DNA from: JAADHY01 sp964428935
GTDB taxonomy: Bacteria > Planctomycetota > Planctomycetia > Planctomycetales > Planctomycetaceae
Direction of reading: 5' to 3'
NCBI GenBank assembly: GCA_964428935.1
Contig: CAYSAG010000271.1
Span: 1 to 7,094, forward strand
Length of the DNA: 7,094 bases
The notes below the pieces were generated by a model, which saw nothing but the letters and a program-made list of their open reading frames with translations, had not been told where the DNA came from and did not search any database. A program made the translations under genes and the position numbers. Shown in pieces: positions 6,018 through 7,094 of this stretch; the stretch's first letter is position 1; each line of letters starts with the position of its first letter.

Positions 6018-6952
6018 GACAGCGCGTCGCGGAAGAAAGCTCCAGCTTGGAGCTGTTGCTGGACACGATTTGCAACACCTTCGGCGGTGTCGTGTTCATC
6101 GCCTTGTTGGTCATCCTCTTGCTGCGCAGCTCGGCGCCCCGGCGTGCCGCGTCGACCGAACCGGCCGCCGTGTCGGCCTTGGAAATCAGTCGGCTTCGGA
6201 CGCGGCTGGCCGAGCTGGAGAGCCAGCTGGAAGTGGCTCGATCCCAACGCGACGCCAGCAGCCGGCTGGTCAGTCAGTTGATGCCCGAGCAGGTGCAGGT
6301 CTTGGCAGAGAAATTGGCTCGCCTGCGGGAGCGAAGGGAGCAGCTCGAAGCCGAAGCGGCGGCCGAAGAAGCGAAAATCGCCGAACTGAAAACCAGGCTG
6401 ACCTCAGCGGACGCGTCGGTCGTTGAGCTGGAGCAGCGTCGCGCGGAGCTGCAGAAGCAGTTGGAGTCCGCTCGGGCCAACCTCCAGCAGGCTGAGCAAC
6501 AAGTGGAACGGGAGCGGCGAAAACGCACACGCCAGCTACGGATGCCCGTTGTTCACGATAGCGGCTGGAAGCGGTCGGTCGGAATCATCGTTCGTTACGG
6601 CCGAATGTACGTCTGGCACCGGTACGACGAGTTCGGCAACCGAATGGGGCTGAACACGGACGAGTTCGTTGTGGTGGGAAAAATTGGCGAGGCGTTGGTG
6701 ACGCGAGCCATCCCGACGCGCGGCATCCCGCTGGACAACTCGCCCGACCTGTTTGCACGCGTGCGCGAACGGTTGAGGCGGTTTCGCCCGAGCGAGTTTT
6801 CTCTGACCATCGTCGTGCGGAACGATTCGTTCGAACAATTCGCTCGGCTGCGCGACATCGTCGTTGCCTTGGGTTACGAGTACTGGCTGATGCCGACCCG
6901 AGTGGATGGTGGCGTCGTCGATCGTGGAGGCGAACGGGCTTGGCTGCAGTGA
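6014..6952 (+). CDS. MotB/ExbD-like single-helix protein B: TM helix with Asp, coiled coil, larger C-terminal domain
   Basis: The 312-residue product has one membrane helix at about 14-37, starting LLLDTICNTFGGVVF, with D17 near the beginning and polar T18, N21 and T22 next to it. Residues about 50-172 are coiled coil (Leu/Glu/Arg/Ala heptad-like). A C-terminal domain follows from about 177 to 300. Its first part (GWKRSVGIIVRYGRMYVW, from 184) and last part (LTIVVRNDSFEQF from 264, then ALGYEYWLMP) can be laid over the corresponding parts of the preceding protein. The C-terminal fold may be of the ExbD/TolR type, but that is an inference from a short strand-helix-strand pattern. Arginines flank both sides of the helix (R2, R4; R38, R43, R44), so topology is less clear than in the preceding protein. 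The LDTICNTFGG signature is one I recall from planctomycete hypothetical proteins. It is most likely the second partner of the MotA-like channel. Confidence 0.87.
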   Translation: MRQRVAEESSSLELLLDTICNTFGGVVFIALLVILLLRSSAPRRAASTEPAAVSALEISRLRTRLAELESQLEVARSQRDASSRLVSQLMPEQVQVLAEKLARLRERREQLEAEAAAEEAKIAELKTRLTSADASVVELEQRRAELQKQLESARANLQQAEQQVERERRKRTRQLRMPVVHDSGWKRSVGIIVRYGRMYVWHRYDEFGNRMGLNTDEFVVVGKIGEALVTRAIPTRGIPLDNSPDLFARVRERLRRFRPSEFSLTIVVRNDSFEQFARLRDIVVALGYEYWLMPTRVDGGVVDRGGERAWLQ

Positions 6953-7094
6953 CCAGCAAGGACCGGACCCGTCTGCGGACGCTAGCTGCGACAGTCAGAC
7001 CGGACCGTCGCGAAGACGGACGCTCAGCCGCTTCGGTTCCGCATTGCTCCAACCGGAAGAAACCGACAACTGGATTCTGTAGCGGGTGAAAGAC
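6953..7094. other. Non-coding right edge
   Basis: 142 bases follow the last stop with no supportable gene on either strand. They contain the imperfect direct repeat listed separately and no classical intrinsic terminator (no stem followed by a T-run). A GTG at 7086 has too little sequence after it, and no ribosome binding site, to be called a start. Confidence 0.5.
6961..7024 (+). repeat. Imperfect direct repeat, two copies, each enclosing a small hairpin
   Basis: Copy 1 (6961-6983) and copy 2 (6998-7024) both begin GACCGGACC and both end CGGACGCT, with 6 and 10 differing bases between these blocks; the start-to-start distance is 37. In copy 1, CGTC (6970-6973) pairs with GACG (6978-6981) over a TGCG loop. 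In copy 2, CCGTC (7005-7009) pairs with GACGG (7015-7019) over a GCGAA loop. The sequence differs but a stem is kept. It could be a protein-binding site, an RNA end structure for the operon, or a chance duplication. Confidence 0.45.

Noticed and set aside
4289..6952. Zorya anti-phage system
   Set aside because: The channel protein lacks the long ZorA tail, the partners lack the OmpA-like domain of ZorB, and no ZorC, ZorD or ZorE-like gene is present. Only the motor class is shared.
4289..6952. Flagellar MotAB, TolQR or ExbBD proper
   Set aside because: There are two partner genes instead of one, long coiled coils after the membrane helix, and no TonB, Tol, Pal or flagellar gene in the window.
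1..7094. CRISPR array, tRNA, rRNA, insertion sequence, attachment site
   Set aside because: No regularly spaced repeats, cloverleaf, transposase reading frame or terminal inverted repeats were seen.

Overview
This GC-rich window carries one compact block of five plus-strand genes (197-6952) flanked by short non-coding edges. Several things suggest a member of the Planctomycetota, perhaps near Pirellulales: GYF_2 (DUF4339) domains fused to an RDD membrane domain, very long coiled-coil proteins of unknown function, and a MotA/TolQ/ExbB-type channel protein followed by two single-helix proteins carrying the FQDVIT and LLDTICNTFGG signatures. I recall these signatures as frequent in planctomycete hypothetical proteins. 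The taxonomic call is inference; no rRNA or marker gene is present.

Layout: 1-196 holds no convincing plus-strand gene, but the left edge may contain the first codons of a divergent minus-strand gene with a membrane or signal-like N-terminus. 197-3175 encodes a 992-residue coiled-coil protein with one transmembrane helix in its middle. After a 131-base gap, 3307-4314 encodes a 335-residue GYF_2-GYF_2-proline-rich linker-RDD membrane protein. The next three genes are tightly packed: 4289-5158 (MotA/TolQ/ExbB-like channel subunit, overlapping the previous gene by 26 bases), 5178-6017 and 6014-6952 (two related MotB/ExbD-like proteins sharing an ATGA overlap). 6953-7094 is non-coding and contains an imperfect direct repeat whose two copies each enclose a small hairpin.

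Working model (inference): the last three genes encode an inner-membrane ion-driven motor of the MotAB/ExbBD/TolQR/ZorAB class. The MotA-like protein would form the ring. Two different but collinear MotB/ExbD-like subunits, each with an N-terminal helix bearing an Asp, about 120 residues of coiled coil and a small C-terminal alpha/beta domain, would form an asymmetric central pair. The first two genes would then supply accessory factors: a large coiled-coil membrane protein that may transmit force or act as a scaffold, and a GYF/RDD membrane adaptor. No OmpA-type peptidoglycan-binding domain, TonB-like protein, nuclease or helicase is encoded here, so the output of this system is not evident from the window. 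The heterodimeric stator-like pair and the unexplained output make this the most interesting part of the window.
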